Shown here piece by piece: positions 11,012-23,892 of a stretch of DNA of 64,000 nucleotides; positions within the stretch are counted from its first letter, which is position 1, and each line of letters starts with the position of its first letter. The translations under genes were made by a program, and so were the position numbers. This DNA is from Rhynchospora pubera. Lineage: Eukaryota; Streptophyta; Magnoliopsida; Poales; Cyperaceae. The DNA lies in NCBI GenBank assembly GCA_028095005.1, contig CM051459.1:118765431-118829430 (forward strand). The letters are read 5' to 3'. The notes beneath the pieces are model-generated. The model saw nothing but the letters and a program-made list of their open reading frames with translations. It was not told the origin of the DNA and made no database searches.

Positions 11012-11755
11012 GGGTGATTTAGATTTATGCCATTGCAAATATTTAAAATTAGAGATATACCATCACTAAATGACAAATTATTTTATGCCACTATAAAATC
11101 ATAGAAATTAGTTTTATGCCATTAGAAATTGATATGACAAATTTACCCTTTTAAATATGCCACTATAAAACTAAAAAAATTAGTAATATGCCATCACAAA
11201 AGATATAATTGGTTTTATACCATTATAATTCTATAAAAATTAGTTTTATGCCATTGAAAAATAACAAAATTATTCTATGCCACTAATGCATAAAAATAGT
11301 GGAATAAAACTAACTAGTCATCTAACAATGACATAATTCTAATTTGAAATATATATATATATATATATATATGGGAGTGGCTAGTGTCAAACGTATGGGA
11401 CACATACTTTTGTCCAACGGGATAAAATTTAAATTTTTAAGATTGAAATGGCCGATCCAAACCGCTCAAATTGTTCTATGTTATAAAATCTTTATGGAGA
11501 CCAAATTTTATATTTTTTCAAATTTTTTTACTATTTTTTTGGAATTTTTCAATATGCTCAATCTAAAAAGTTCTGAACCCTTCAATTTTGAAAATTTGAA
11601 AAAAATAGTTAAAAAATATGAAAAAATATAAAATTTTATTATCAAGGATATTTTAATATAGAGATCATATTGAACGGTTTGAATCGACCGTTTGAAATTT
11701 TAATGTGCGACGTTTGGATCGTGTTTTACGTCCTATATGTTTGATTCTAGCATTA

Positions 11756-11800
<45 letters not shown>

Positions 11801-12327
11801 TTTTTAAGATTTATTTGCAAAAATATTTTTTGCTGATTATTTTCACGTAAGTAATTATGGACCATGAAACAATAATATTTTCTGTAGACATGACTACATT
11901 TACCACCAATAAAACCCGTTGCGGTTTAACATAAGGCTCATGAAAAAAAAAGTTAAATTTCTTTCAAAGAGTATTTCTATATTCATAAAGATGTTATTGA
12001 ATCTTTTTTTATTATTATTTTTTATGAAAACTGTCCTTATGCTTCCACTAAACAAAATATTTACGGGTATAAACATACTAACTATTTACTGTCCTTCCGT
12101 TTTTTTTCTTTTAAGGATTAAGGATTTTTTAGCAAGGGATAATTTGGTCATTAAAAAAAGGAATGACAATTTTGGTAATGGTATTTTTAGAATTTAGTAT
12201 GTTTTTAGAGAAATAGTGGCATAAAACTAATTTTAGCAATTCTATGATGGCATAAATTTAATTAGTCATTTAAGAATGGTATTTTCCTAATTGACAAAAT
12301 TGACAGTGGCATAAAATTAATTATCTC
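11012..12327. mobile_element. Mutator-like MITE with ATGCCA subterminal repeats, split by a nested element
   Basis: A 9-bp duplication TTTTCATTT flanks the element (11003-11011 and 12328-12336). The ends are inverted relatives (GGGTGATTTAGATTTATGCC on the left; GGCATAAAATTAATTATCTC on the right). Inside both ends, degenerate units of the type TTTTATGCCACTATAAAA recur every 40-60 bases, in opposite orientation at the two ends. A 9-bp TSD points to the Mutator superfamily. No transposase is visible. Foldback copy 2 and its (AT)n flanks are nested at 11349-11797. A relative lies at 53921-54555. Confidence 0.8.
11373..11758. mobile_element. (TA)n-flanked foldback element (copy 2)
   Basis: It lies between AT dinucleotide tracts at about 11349-11372 and 11759-11797. 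Its arms are inverted copies: the left has GATCCAAACCGCTCAAATTG, the right TTGAACGGTTTGAATCGACC. The centre has mirrored poly-T/poly-A stretches. The tips (GTGTCAAACGTATGGGACAC) form a small hairpin. No coding capacity. It is nested in the Mutator-like MITE. Confidence 0.8.
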
Positions 12328-12344
12328 TTTTCATTTTGTACTAA

Positions 12345-13846
12345 GCCGAAAAAATTATAAATAACGTTACTGTTCAGTCGAATTTCGATAATAACAGTTG
12401 AAAATTTGAAATTTAAAAAAAAAATATCGCTGGATAGTCATCAGAATTGACGAAATCGCAAAAATCCTTAGATCGTCATTCCAATTGACGATCAAATAGT
12501 ACCAACTTATTGTTTCATCTATGAACATGCAGAATTTTTATTATATTTAAATAGCAAATGCCAAAATTATATACTCGAGGTACATATATTCAAAGTTTTA
12601 TTAACATTTCTTTTGTTATAAATTAGTCACTAAATATTTATTTCCTCTTACTGAGTTGCAGAACTTTCACCATTCTGATTAAGTCATCATTTTTCTTTTT
12701 TTTTAACCAAAATCTAGCATATATGTCTTGATACATATCTCCACCAACACTACTTATATTTTTTTTTTAAAAAAAGACTTATCCACAATATATCCATGAG
12801 ACTGTTGATTGCTGCTTAAGTGCGTAATCAAATAATACTAAAATTATAATATATTTTTTTCAATCAAGTGATTTTAATCAAGTCATTCCAAAAAAGACTG
12901 ATTGCTACTTATCCACAATATATCCACAATATATTTTTTTCAATCAAGTGATTTTAATTTGTAAAGATAAAGATCTAAATTAAAATAAAATAGTTCTGGA
13001 TGCATAATCAAATAATACTGAAATTATAATAAACTTCAAATTAAAATACATATAGCCATTTTTATACATGTACATTGACTTCATCAATTTTTAATAATTT
13101 GGAAAGAAAAATTGATGAAGTCAATTTACATGTATAAAAATGGATATGTATTTTAATTTGAAGTTTATTATAATTTCAGTATTATTTGATTATGCATCTA
13201 GAACTATTTTATTTTAATTTAGATCTTTATCTTTACAAATTAAAATCACTTGATTGAAAAAAATATATTGTGGATAAATAGCAATCAACAGTCTTTTTTT
13301 GGAATGACTTGATTAAAATCACTTGATTCAAAAAAATATATTATAATTTTAGTATTATTTGATTACGCACTTAAGCAACAATCAACAGTCTCATGGATAT
13401 ATTGTGGATAAGTCTTTTTTTTTAAAAAAAATATAAATAGTGTTGGTGGAGATATATATCAAGACATATATGCAAGATTTTGGTTAAAAAAAAAAAAGAA
13501 AAATGATGACTTAATCAGAATGGTGAAAGTTCTGCAACTCAGTAGGAGGAAATAAATATTTAGTGACTAATTTATAACAAAAGAAATGTTAATAAAACTT
13601 TGAATATATGTATCTCGAATATTTAATTTTGGCCATTGCTATTTAAATATAATAAAAATTCTGCATGTTCATAGATGAAACAATGAGTTGGTACCATTTG
13701 ATCGTCATTCCGGATGACGATCTAAGGATTTTGCGATTTCGTCAATTCGGATGACGGTCCAGCAATGTTATTTTTAAAATTTCGAATTTTTAACTGTTAT
13801 TATCGAAATTCGAGTGAACAGTAACGTTAGTTATAATTTTTTCGAG
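12345..13846. repeat. 1.5-kb near-perfect palindrome (giant foldback element)
   Basis: Two arms of about 745 bp are inverted copies around a small loop near 13093-13106 (left arm ends in CTTCATCAATTTTT, right arm begins AAAAATTGATGAAG). The outer ends match too (GAAAAAATTATAAATAACGT versus ACGTTAGTTATAATTTTTTC). The arms contain internal direct repeats (ACAATATATTTTTTTCAATC twice) and a short hairpin GATCGTCA...TGACGATC. The sequence CTAAG occurs on both outer flanks, a weak candidate target duplication. It looks like a long-TIR foldback transposon; no protein is encoded. Confidence 0.85.
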
Positions 13847-15289
13847 GTGTCTAAGTCCTTCTAAAGGACCAACAGGCAACAGCCTACAGATTCAGAGCAT
13901 GGGCCAGAGGTGCAATAGCTTCTCTTTTGGTCCATATATATTGTTACACTTACCACTTGCCAACTCTTATAAGTTATAAAGAGAGTCGTTCTTGTTTACA
14001 TTTATTTACATGTTAGAAAAAAGGAATAGTTCTGAAAATTAATTTGCTAAGGTCAAGTTAATTGGGACTAATTAGGATCCCGAAATAAAATTTTGTGGCC
14101 ACCTTTTAAAAAAAAAATTTTGATTTTAATTTTGTAAGTACATAACAATTTGAAAATTCTAAATTATACGCATCTGATAACAAATCTTCCTCATTCTAAC
14201 GAGATACCGTATAATTAATATGTATAGGTGTCAAATAATATCTATATTAAAAAAAACATTTCATCACATTGACATAATAGTAATCTGATTAATCCATAAT
14301 GAATGTCAATTCTTTTAGTATCCTGAAGTACGAATTATTTAATATTTTACTTTTGTGTCAAAATTCAGAGATGCCTAATATAAAATGGTGGAGTCAATTT
14401 GCATTAAGTTCGTGCCAAGTTTGAATATTCTTTTGTTTGGTATTTTATATTTTCCATATACAACAATCAACTAACTCAAAAATCAAATGCTATTTTGATT
14501 GACTTGAAATTTGCAGTTTCTCTTACCATGGGCACCAATAAATTGCATTTAGGCCAAACAACAAAGTTTGAAATGCTATAATAATAAAATATGCAGCTGA
14601 AGTTCTATTTGCAGTATATGCGTCCAAAATCAAAGTATCCGACTTATAATATAGGACAGAAATATATAAAAGCAAGTTTTAGCTTTACTATGTTAGATGC
14701 CACCATTGACATGAAATTTGCATGTTTGTGATTAGTCAAATGGTTTTATTTGAACGACTAACAGAAATATATAAAAGCAAATTCTGATGAAAGTGAGAAT
14801 TGGAGTTGTATGCTGTAATTCTACTACCATTTGACTTTGCTGATAAAACATGATTTGTTACATATGAATTAAGTTGAACTGTATGTTGTCTTACATCAAT
14901 TTGTATGGTTCTTAGACAGAACGGACTAGCCAACGACTTCTATTTGAAACTCTGTATTTAAAATGAATTAAAGGTCAAAGAAAATAAAAAATGAAAACTG
15001 TGTAGTTTTAGTTGCAAATATTAAAATAATATAATAATAAGCAACAACTGCTGCTAGCTGTGCTGTGCTGCAATTCTATTCCGAGGTGTGCAAATAATTT
15101 TTGCAATTTTCTATTTATAATAAGTTTGATAAGTTTGTTAATTAACAATTAATAGTTATACAATATTGATCTTAAGACATAATAAAGAAGATTTCCTAAA
15201 AATGTATCAAATTAGTTATAACTTTTCAAAAAAAAGATAAAAAAATTATTTCAAAATTTAAATAAGTTTGATAGTTTGCTAATTCTATA
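13847..15289. other. Intergenic, no supported gene
   Basis: AT-rich spacer between the palindrome and the satellite. A short direct repeat (AGAAATATATAAAAGCAA) occurs at about 14659 and 14764. Nothing else recognised. Confidence 0.45.
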
Positions 15290-16074
15290 TTATGACTTAG
15301 AATGAATGCAGACACGATTGAAATACTTAAATTAAACTCAGAATTGCATTAATTTCACTTTATATGAGTAATTACTATGTGTAAAACAATCATTTTGAAT
15401 AAAAAAAGTTTTAATCATATTCTAGACAGTATATAGAGTTTAAAAATAGACTATTGTGATAAAATGACTCCGAATGAATGCAGAAATGATAGAAATACTC
15501 AAATGATTCTCAGAATTACATTATTTGCAATTTATACGCGTAATTACCATGTTCCATGTATAATGCAATCTTTTCTATTAAATAAGATATGAATCATATT
15601 CTAGATAGTATAAAGAGTTTAAATGTAGATTATTGTCATAAAATGACTAAGAATGAACGCAGAAATGATTGAAATACTTAAATTATACTCAGAATATGCA
15701 TTATTTGTACTTTATATGTGTAATTACAATATATAATCCAATAATTTTGTATAAATTAGATTGGAATCATATTCAAAGCAATATAAAGAGTTTAAATGTA
15801 GATTATTGTGATCAAATGACTTAGAATAAATTCAGAAACGATTGAAATGATGAAATGATACTTAGAATATGCATCATATTTAAATGTTTTTAATAAATAA
15901 AATATGAATCATATTATAGATAATATAAAGAGTTTAAATATGATGAAATGACATAGAATATATCAAGAAACGACTGAAATGCTCAAATTATACTGAGAAT
16001 TGCATTATTGGCAATTTAAATTTGTAATTACTATGTATAATCTAATCTTTCCGAATAAATAAGATATGAATCAT
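15290..16074. repeat. Satellite array, left edge (diverged monomers)
   Basis: About four to five monomers of the 172-bp satellite, recognisable from GAATGAATGCAGAAATGATTG, GAATTGCATTA, GTAATTACCATGT and GAATCATATTCTAGA-like words in the same order as in the main array. They carry more substitutions and indels than the central monomers, as is usual at array margins where homogenisation is weak. The array is interrupted at 16075 by a LINE. Confidence 0.9.
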
Positions 16075-18576
16075 TTTTTTTAGAGTAAGTCTTGATAGCG
16101 GCTATCAAGCGACAAGAAAGAAAAAGAACTAAAACAAAACAAAGACACCAGAAACCAGAACAGACAGGATGACTCAGCAGGCCTTCTCGAACAGGCTATG
16201 TTGCATCAGCAGCCAGTGCAATATAGAATTAACTCCTCTTTCCTCCCTCTTAAAGATTCTGTTATTTCTTTCAAGCCAAAGAGCCCAAAAGGTTGTGAGA
16301 ATGATGGCGCAGTTTGAGTTGTGCCTGTCGAAAGCCTGTACCATTACAGTTTGAACATCCTGCAGAATGGAAGGAATCTGAGTAGGGAAGAAGCCCCTGA
16401 CTCTGTTCCAAAGCTCCACCGAAAAGGAGAAATGACAGAACAAATGATCAGCCGTTTCAAGAAGATTCTGCTTGCAAAGAGCACAACCCTCCTCAAAAGG
16501 AATGTTTCTCTTTAGCAGTGCATCTTGAGTGAGGATCCTATTATGGAACAACAGTACAGAGAATATCTTGATTGTTGGTGGAACTTTCACCTTCCAGAGT
16601 GCATGACCAGCAAATCTTGTCTTACCAGCAAAAACTAGCGAGTGATAAGCACTTTTGACTGAGAAAAGACCAGTAGAATTCCAGTTCCATACCACGCTGT
16701 CAGAACAATTAGCGATTAAGGAAGAATGCAAGAGTGAGAAAGTCAAATGAATGTGGAATTGCCAGGGCCTTGGAGAAACTGCAGCAGGATTAGAGAGAGC
16801 TTTGTAGACCGTCAGCTTTGGGTTTAGAGGCTTTGTAGAGTTGCTAAAGAAAAATTGGTGACCAGCACCCCAGTTGGCGTACCAGAACAAAGTTTTCTTA
16901 CCATCTGCAACTTTAGCTGTTGTAGCAATGGTGAAGATATGTCTTAAGCTTAAGAGATCCTTCCAAAAAAAGAAACCAAGAGTGTTCCAAGTCAAGGGAG
17001 CAGTGTTGTTTCTTGAAGAAATGAGGAGGTGAACTATAGTTGACCATTGGGATGAAGGTTTAGCAACCAGTAACCAGAGCCATTTCAACATGAGAGAGAT
17101 GTTCATCATCCTCAAGTTCATCACCCCCAAACCTCCTAAATCTTTGGGTAAGCACACTCTGTCCCAAGCCAACAATGGTATTCCAGTACCTATGTCGGTT
17201 CCTTTACCCCAGAGGAAATTCCTTCTCCGTTTATCGATTTCCTTAATTACCCATGCGGGGAGTTTAAACACTGACATGAAGAAGATTGGTAGTGCCGAAA
17301 GTACAGAAGAAACCAGTGTTAGACGCCCTGCACGCGACAGTAGTTTAGATTTCCAACCAGCCAGCTTTTTGTCTATTTTTTCGATCAAACCCTGAAAAAT
17401 TTGGCGTGTTGGTCTCGAAGCTGTGAGGGGCAAGCCAAGGTAAGTCAAGGGGAGGTAGGAATGTTCACATAACAAAATTTGCTCTATGTTTGCAATAGCT
17501 ATTGGAGACAGATTGAAGGGTACAAAAGTTGATTTAGCTAAATTAAGCTTAAGCCCAGAGCACAAGGAGAACAAGGTTAGAGTTAACTTGAGAGTTTGTA
17601 TCGCCTTTCCCTTTGCAGTACAAAAGATAAGAGTGTCGTCAGCGTATTGCAGGATGTGGAAGGGAGATGTAAGTCGATTAGAGATAGTGAACGGCACTGA
17701 AACAGCAACAGCTTGACACATCCTAGCCAGCACATCCGCTACAATGATGAAAAGAAAAGGGGATAACGGGTCTCCCTGTCGCAGGCCTTGTTGATGTTGA
17801 AAAATAGATCCCACCTGTCCATTTAATAGAACCGCCGAAGTGGAAGTTGAGAGGAGTAGCTTGATCCACGAGATGAAATTATTGGGAAAGCCAAACACCT
17901 CCAGAACTCTAAAAAGGAACGTCCAGTTGACCGTATCAAACGCTTTGAAAAAGTCCAATTTCAGCAAGATTGCAGGTTGTTTACAGTTAACTAAGTGAGA
18001 TACAATTTCCCTCGCACCCAGGAAATTTTCCTGTAACATTCTTCCTTTGATGAACCCTGATTGCGCTAACGAGACTAGGTTATTAATCTGTGAAGCAATT
18101 CTCGTAGCTAGTACTTTGCTAATCAACTTAGGGAGATAGTTAATTACACTTATTGGTCGAAAGTCTGTTATTTTAGAGGCTGTTTCATGTTTTGGCAGTA
18201 CAGTTATGTGTGCTAAATTTAAACCTTGAAGGTTCAAGGTACCCCTGTACAGATCCTGAAAGACTTGAAGCAAATCTCCTTTAATGAGATCCCATTTGAC
18301 TTTCGCAAATTCATTAGGTAGACCATCCGGTCCTGAAGCTTTATTATCAGTAAGATTGCAAACTGCCCTTTTTATTTCAAAAGGAGAGAAGGGAGAACTT
18401 AGGTGAATAAGTGTATGTCTAAGTTCATATAGAGATTCAATTGAGCAAGGAATAGTGGCTGTTGTAGCACCCAGCAAATTCTGGTAAAAAGCCGTGAAGG
18501 CATGGAGTATTTCCTTAGGGTTTGTAATGATCCTGCCATCAGATTCTAGCATTGATACAGTTTTTTTTTCTGAGCT
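16075..18576 (-). mobile_element. 5'-truncated LINE inserted in the satellite
   Basis: The 2.5-kb insert splits a satellite monomer and is flanked by TGAATCAT (16067-16074 and 18577-18584). The minus-strand 3' end is marked by a short T run on the + strand (from 16075), i.e. a poly(A) tail. It contains the C-terminal part of ORF2 with reverse transcriptase but no endonuclease, so it is 5'-truncated. A 9-bp inverted repeat (CTTGATAGC/GCTATCAAG, 16091-16109) lies just inside the 3' end. The intact frame implies a young insertion. Confidence 0.92.
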
Positions 18577-18696
18577 TGAATCATATTCTAGCCAACATAA
18601 AGAGTTTAATTGCATATTATTGTGTGGAAAAGACTTAGAATGAATGCAGAAACGACTAAAATGCTCAAATGATACAAAGAATTGCATTATTTGCAA
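16174..18696 (-). CDS. LINE ORF2 fragment (reverse transcriptase plus zf-RVT region) fused to satellite-encoded start
   Basis: An open frame of 840 codons. Residues 1-40 come from satellite sequence outside the LINE; the rest is non-LTR retrotransposon ORF2. Visible RT motifs in order: GPDGLPNEF (122-130), DFRPISVIN (178-186), KLDFFKAFDTVNW (246-258), GLRQGDPLSPFLF (304-316), YADDTLIF with the catalytic aspartates (351-358), then thumb-like SRAGRLTLV. The C-terminus (from about FSVKSAYHSL, including CALCKQNLLETADHLFCHF) is the zinc-binding zf-RVT region of plant LINEs. The apurinic-type endonuclease domain is missing. RT makes cDNA from LINE RNA at the target nick; this copy cannot nick for itself. 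The ATG is a satellite accident, so real expression is doubtful. Confidence 0.9.
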   Translation of the reverse strand: MQIMQFFVSFEHFSRFCIHSKSFPHNNMQLNSLCWLEYDSSSEKKTVSMLESDGRIITNPKEILHAFTAFYQNLLGATTATIPCSIESLYELRHTLIHLSSPFSPFEIKRAVCNLTDNKASGPDGLPNEFAKVKWDLIKGDLLQVFQDLYRGTLNLQGLNLAHITVLPKHETASKITDFRPISVINYLPKLISKVLATRIASQINNLVSLAQSGFIKGRMLQENFLGAREIVSHLVNCKQPAILLKLDFFKAFDTVNWTFLFRVLEVFGFPNNFISWIKLLLSTSTSAVLLNGQVGSIFQHQQGLRQGDPLSPFLFIIVADVLARMCQAVAVSVPFTISNRLTSPFHILQYADDTLIFCTAKGKAIQTLKLTLTLFSLCSGLKLNLAKSTFVPFNLSPIAIANIEQILLCEHSYLPLTYLGLPLTASRPTRQIFQGLIEKIDKKLAGWKSKLLSRAGRLTLVSSVLSALPIFFMSVFKLPAWVIKEIDKRRRNFLWGKGTDIGTGIPLLAWDRVCLPKDLGGLGVMNLRMMNISLMLKWLWLLVAKPSSQWSTIVHLLISSRNNTAPLTWNTLGFFFWKDLLSLRHIFTIATTAKVADGKKTLFWYANWGAGHQFFFSNSTKPLNPKLTVYKALSNPAAVSPRPWQFHIHLTFSLLHSSLIANCSDSVVWNWNSTGLFSVKSAYHSLVFAGKTRFAGHALWKVKVPPTIKIFSVLLFHNRILTQDALLKRNIPFEEGCALCKQNLLETADHLFCHFSFSVELWNRVRGFFPTQIPSILQDVQTVMVQAFDRHNSNCAIILTTFWALWLERNNRIFKREERGVNSILHWLLMQHSLFEKAC

Positions 18697-21600
18697 TTTA
18701 CATTCGTAATTACTATGTATAATCTAATCTTTCTGTGTAAATAATATATGAATCACATTCTAGACAGTATAAAATGTTTAATTGTAGATTATTGTGATGA
18801 AATGACCTAGAATGAATCTAGAAACGATGGAAATACTAAATTGATGCTCAGAATTATATTATATGCACTTTATATGAGTAATTACCATGTATAATCCAAT
18901 CTTTTTGAATAAAAATGAATCATATTCTAAACAGTATAAGAGTTTAAAAGTTCCTTATTTTGATGAAATGACATTGAATGAATCCAGAAACGATTGAAAT
19001 TCTCAAATGATGCTCAGAATTACATTATTTGCACTTTATATGCATAATTGCCATGTATAATCTAATATTTGTGAATAAATAACAATTTAATCATATTCTA
19101 GATAGGATAAAGAGTTTTAATGTAGTTTCTTGTGATGAAATAATTTAGAATGAATCTGAAAACGATTGAAATGCTCAAATGTTGCTCTGAATTGCATTAT
19201 TTGCACTTTCTATGTGTAATCATCATGTATAATCCAATCTTTTTGAATAAATAAAATATGAATCATATTCTAAAATGTATAAAAAGTTTAAATGTAGGTT
19301 ATGCTGATGAAATAGCTTAGCTAGAATGAATCCAAAAATGATTGAAATGCTCAAATGATGCACAAAATTGCATTATTTGCAATTTATATGAGTAATTAAG
19401 ATCTATAATCCAATCTTTTTAAATAAATAACATATAAATCATATTCTATATAGTATAATGAATTTAAATGTAGGTTATTATGAAAAAAATGACTCAGAAT
19501 GAATCCAGAAATGATTCAAAAGCTCAAATGATGCTAAAATTGCATTATTTGCACTTTATATGCGTAATTACCATGTATAATCCAATCTTTTTCAGTAAAC
19601 AACATAGGAATCATATTTTAGACTATATAAAAAGTTTAAATATAGATTATCGTGATAAAATGACTTGGAATGAATCTGGAAACGTTTGAAATACTCAAAT
19701 GAGGCTCAGAATTACATTATTTGCACCTTATATGCGTAATTACCATATATCTATTAGAATGAATCGAGAAACAATTGAAATGCTCAAATGATGCTCATCA
19801 TTGCATTATTTGCATTTTATATGTGTAATTACCATGTATAATCCAATCTTTATGAATAATAACATATGAATCATATATTAGACAGTATAAGGAGTTTAAA
19901 TATAGATTATATTGATGAAATGACTCAAATGGATTCATAAATGATTAAAATGCTTTAATGATGCTCAAAATTGCATAATTTTCACTTTATATGCGTAATT
20001 ACAATGTATAATCCAATGTTTTTGAACAAATAACGTATGAATCAAATTATAGACAATATAAAGAATTTAAATATAGATTATTGGGATGAAATGACTAGGA
20101 ATGAATCCAGAAACGATTGAAACGCTTAAATAATACTAAGAAATGCATTATTTGCAAATTATATGAGTAATTACCGTGTATCAAATCTTTTTGAATAAAT
20201 AAAATATGAATCATATTAAAAAAAGTGTAAAGAGTTTAAATGTAAGTTATGACGGTGAAATATCTTAGAATGAATCCAAAAACGATTGAAATGCTCAAAT
20301 GATGCACAAAATTGCATTATTTGCACTTTATAAGTGTAATTTACATGTACAATCCAATCTTTTTGAATAAATAACATATGAATCATATTTTGGACAGTAT
20401 AAATAGTTGAAATGCTGATTATTGTGATGCAATGACAGGATAAGAATCGTATTCTAGAAAATATAAAAAGTTTAAATGTAGATTGTTGTGATGAAATGAC
20501 ATAGGATGAATCAAGAAACGATTGAAATGCTCAAATGATGCTCTGAATTGCATTATTTGCACTTTATATGCATAATTATCAAGTATAATCCAATATTTTG
20601 AATAAATAACATATTAATCAATTTTTCGACAATATAATAAGTATAAACATACATTATTGTGACGAAATGACCTATAAGGAATCTAGAAACGATTAAAATG
20701 CTCAGAATATAATTATTTGCAATTTATATGCGTAATTACCTGGTGTAATCTTATCTTTTTGAATAAATATCATATGAATCAAATTTTAAACAGTATAAAT
20801 AGTTGAAATATAGATTATTGTGATCAAATGAGATAGGATAAATCAAGAAAACGATTGAAATGCTTAAATTATGCTCAGAATTGCATTATTTGCATTTTAT
20901 ATGCGTAATTATCATGTATAATCCACTCCTTATGAATAAATAACATATGAATCATATTTTAAATAGTATAATGTGTATAAACGTAGATTATTGTGATGAA
21001 ATGAGCATTAAGGAATCCAGAAACGATTGAAATGCTTAAATAATGCACTGAATTGCATTATTTGCACTTTATATGCGTAATTACCATGTATAATACAATC
21101 TTTTTGGATTAATAACGTATCGATCATAGTCTAAACAGTATAAAGAGTTGAAATGTAGATTATTGTGATGAAATGAAATAGGGTGAATCAGGAAACGATT
21201 GAAATGCTCAAATGGTGCTCAGAATTGCATTATTTGCACTTTATATTCATAATTACCAGGTATAATACAATCATTTTTTAATAAATAACATATGAATCAG
21301 ATTCTAGACAGTATAAAGAGTTTAATTGTAGAATATTGTGATGAAATGACTTAGATTGAATCAAGAAACTATCGAAATGCACAAATTATGCTGAGAATAT
21401 AATTATTTGCAATTTATATGTTTAACTACCTTGTATAATCCAATCTTTTTTGAAAAAATAACATATGAATCATATTGTAGACAATATAGAGAATTGAAAT
21501 ATAGATTATTGCGAAGAAATGAGATAGGATAAATCAAGAAACGATTGAAATTATCAAATGATGCTCAGAATTGCATTATTTGCACTTATATATGCGTAAT

Positions 21601-22860
21601 TACCGTGTATAATCCACCCTTTGCGAATAAATAGCATATGAATCATATTCTAGACAGTATAAAGAGTTTAAATGTAGATTATTATAATGAAATGAATTAG
21701 AATGAATCCAAAAAACGATTGAAATGCTGTAATGATGCTCGGAATTGCATTATTTACACTTTATATGCGTAATTATCATGTATACTTCTATCTTTTGAAT
21801 AAAAAAATATATGAATCAAATTTTAAACAATATAATGAGTATAAACGGACATTATTATGATGAAATGACCTATAAGGAATCCAGAAGCTATTGAAATGCT
21901 AAAATGATGCTCTGAATTGCAATATTTGCACTTCATATGCGTAATTATCATGTATAATCCAATCTTTTTAGAATCATAACATATGATTCATATTCTAAAC
22001 CGTATAAAGAGTTGAAATGTAGATTACTGTGACGAAATGACATAGGATGAAACAGGAAACGATTGAAATGCTCAAATGATGCTCATAATTGCATTATTTG
22101 CACTTTATATTCGTAATTACCATTTATAATACAATCTTGTTTGAACAAATAACATATGGATCATATCCTAGACAGTATAAAGAGTTTAATTGTAGATTAT
22201 TGTGATGAAATGACTTAGGATGAATCCAAAAAAGATTGAAATTCTGTAATGATGCTGAGAACATCATTATTTGCAATTTATATGCGTAATTATCATGTAT
22301 GGTCCAATCTTTTTGAAAAAAATAACATATGAATCATATTCTAAACAATATAAAGAATTAAAATATATATTATTGTGATGAAATCACACAAAATGAATCC
22401 AGAAACAATTGAAATGCTCAAATGATGCTTAGAATTGCATTATTTGCAATTTATATACGTAATTACCATGTACAATCCAATCTTTTTCAATAAATAACAT
22501 ATGAATCATATATTAGACAGTATAAAGAGTTTAAATGTAGATTACTGTGATGAAATTACTTCGAATGAATACGGAAATGATTGAAATGCTCAATTTATGT
22601 TCAAAATTGCATTATTTGCACTTTATATTCGCAATTACCATGTATAATCCATTCTTTTTTTAATAAACAACATTTGAATCATATTCTAACAGTATAAAGA
22701 ATGTTTAAAAATAGATTATAGTGATGAAATAATTTAATATGAATCTTAAAATGATTGAAATTCTCAAATGATGCTTAGAATTGCATTATTTGCACTTTAT
22801 ATGCGTAATTACCATGTATAATCAAATCTTTTTGAATAAAAAACATATGAATCATATTCT

Positions 22861-23892
22861 AGAAAGTATAAAGAGTTTAAATGTAGATTATTGTGATTAA
22901 ATGACTTAGATTTAATCCAGAAACTATCATAATGCTCAAATTATGCTCAGAATTGCATTATTTGCACTTTATATTCATAATTACCATAAATAATCTTATC
23001 TTTTTGAACAAATAACATATGAATCATATTGCAAACAGTATAAAGAATTGAAATATAGATTATTGTGATGAAATGACGTAATACGAATGAAGAAACAATT
23101 GAAATGCTCAAATGATGATCAAAATTGCATTATTTTTAATTTATATTCTTAATTACCATGTGCAATCCAATCTTTTTGAAAAAATAACATATGAATCAGA
23201 TTCTAGACAGTATAAAGAGTTTAAATCTGGATTAGTGTGATGAAATGACTTAGAAAGAATCCAGAAACGATTGTAACACTCAAATGATGCTCAGAATTGC
23301 ATTATTTGCATTATATATGTGTAATTACCATGTATAATCAAATCTTTTTGAATAAAAAACATATGAATCATATTCTAGAAAGTATAAAGAGTTTAAATGT
23401 AGATTATTGTGATGAAATGACTTAGATTTAATCCAGAAACTATCGAAATGCTCAAATTATGCTCAGAATTGCATTATTTGCACTTTATATTCGTAATTAC
23501 CATGTATAATCTTATCTTTTTGAACAAATAACATATGAATCATATTATAAACAGTTTAAAGAATTGAAATAAAGATTATTGTGATGAAATGACATAATAC
23601 GAATGAAGAAACAATTGAAATGCTCAAATGATGATCAAAATTGCATTATTTGTAATTTAAATTCTTAATTACCAAGTGCAATCCAATCTTTTTGAAAAAA
23701 TAACATATGAATCAGATTCTAGACAGTATAAAGAGTTTAAATCTGGATTAGTGTGATGAAATGACTTAGAATGAATCCAGAAACGATTGTAATGCTCAAA
23801 TGTTGCTCAGAATTGCATTATTTGCATTTTATATGTGTAATTACCATGTATAATCCAGTATTTGTGAATAAATAACACATGAATCATATTCT
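22861..23892. repeat. 516-bp (three-monomer) tandem duplication within the satellite
   Basis: The stretch starting AGAAAGTATAAAGAGTTTAA at 22861 recurs at 23377 with very few differences, including the unusual monomer with GACTTAGATTTAATCCAGAAAC and the TTTAAATCTGGATTAGTGTG variant (near 23220 and 23738). The spacing of 516 equals three monomers. The 4.55-kb block to the right carries only one copy at the equivalent place. Confidence 0.8.
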
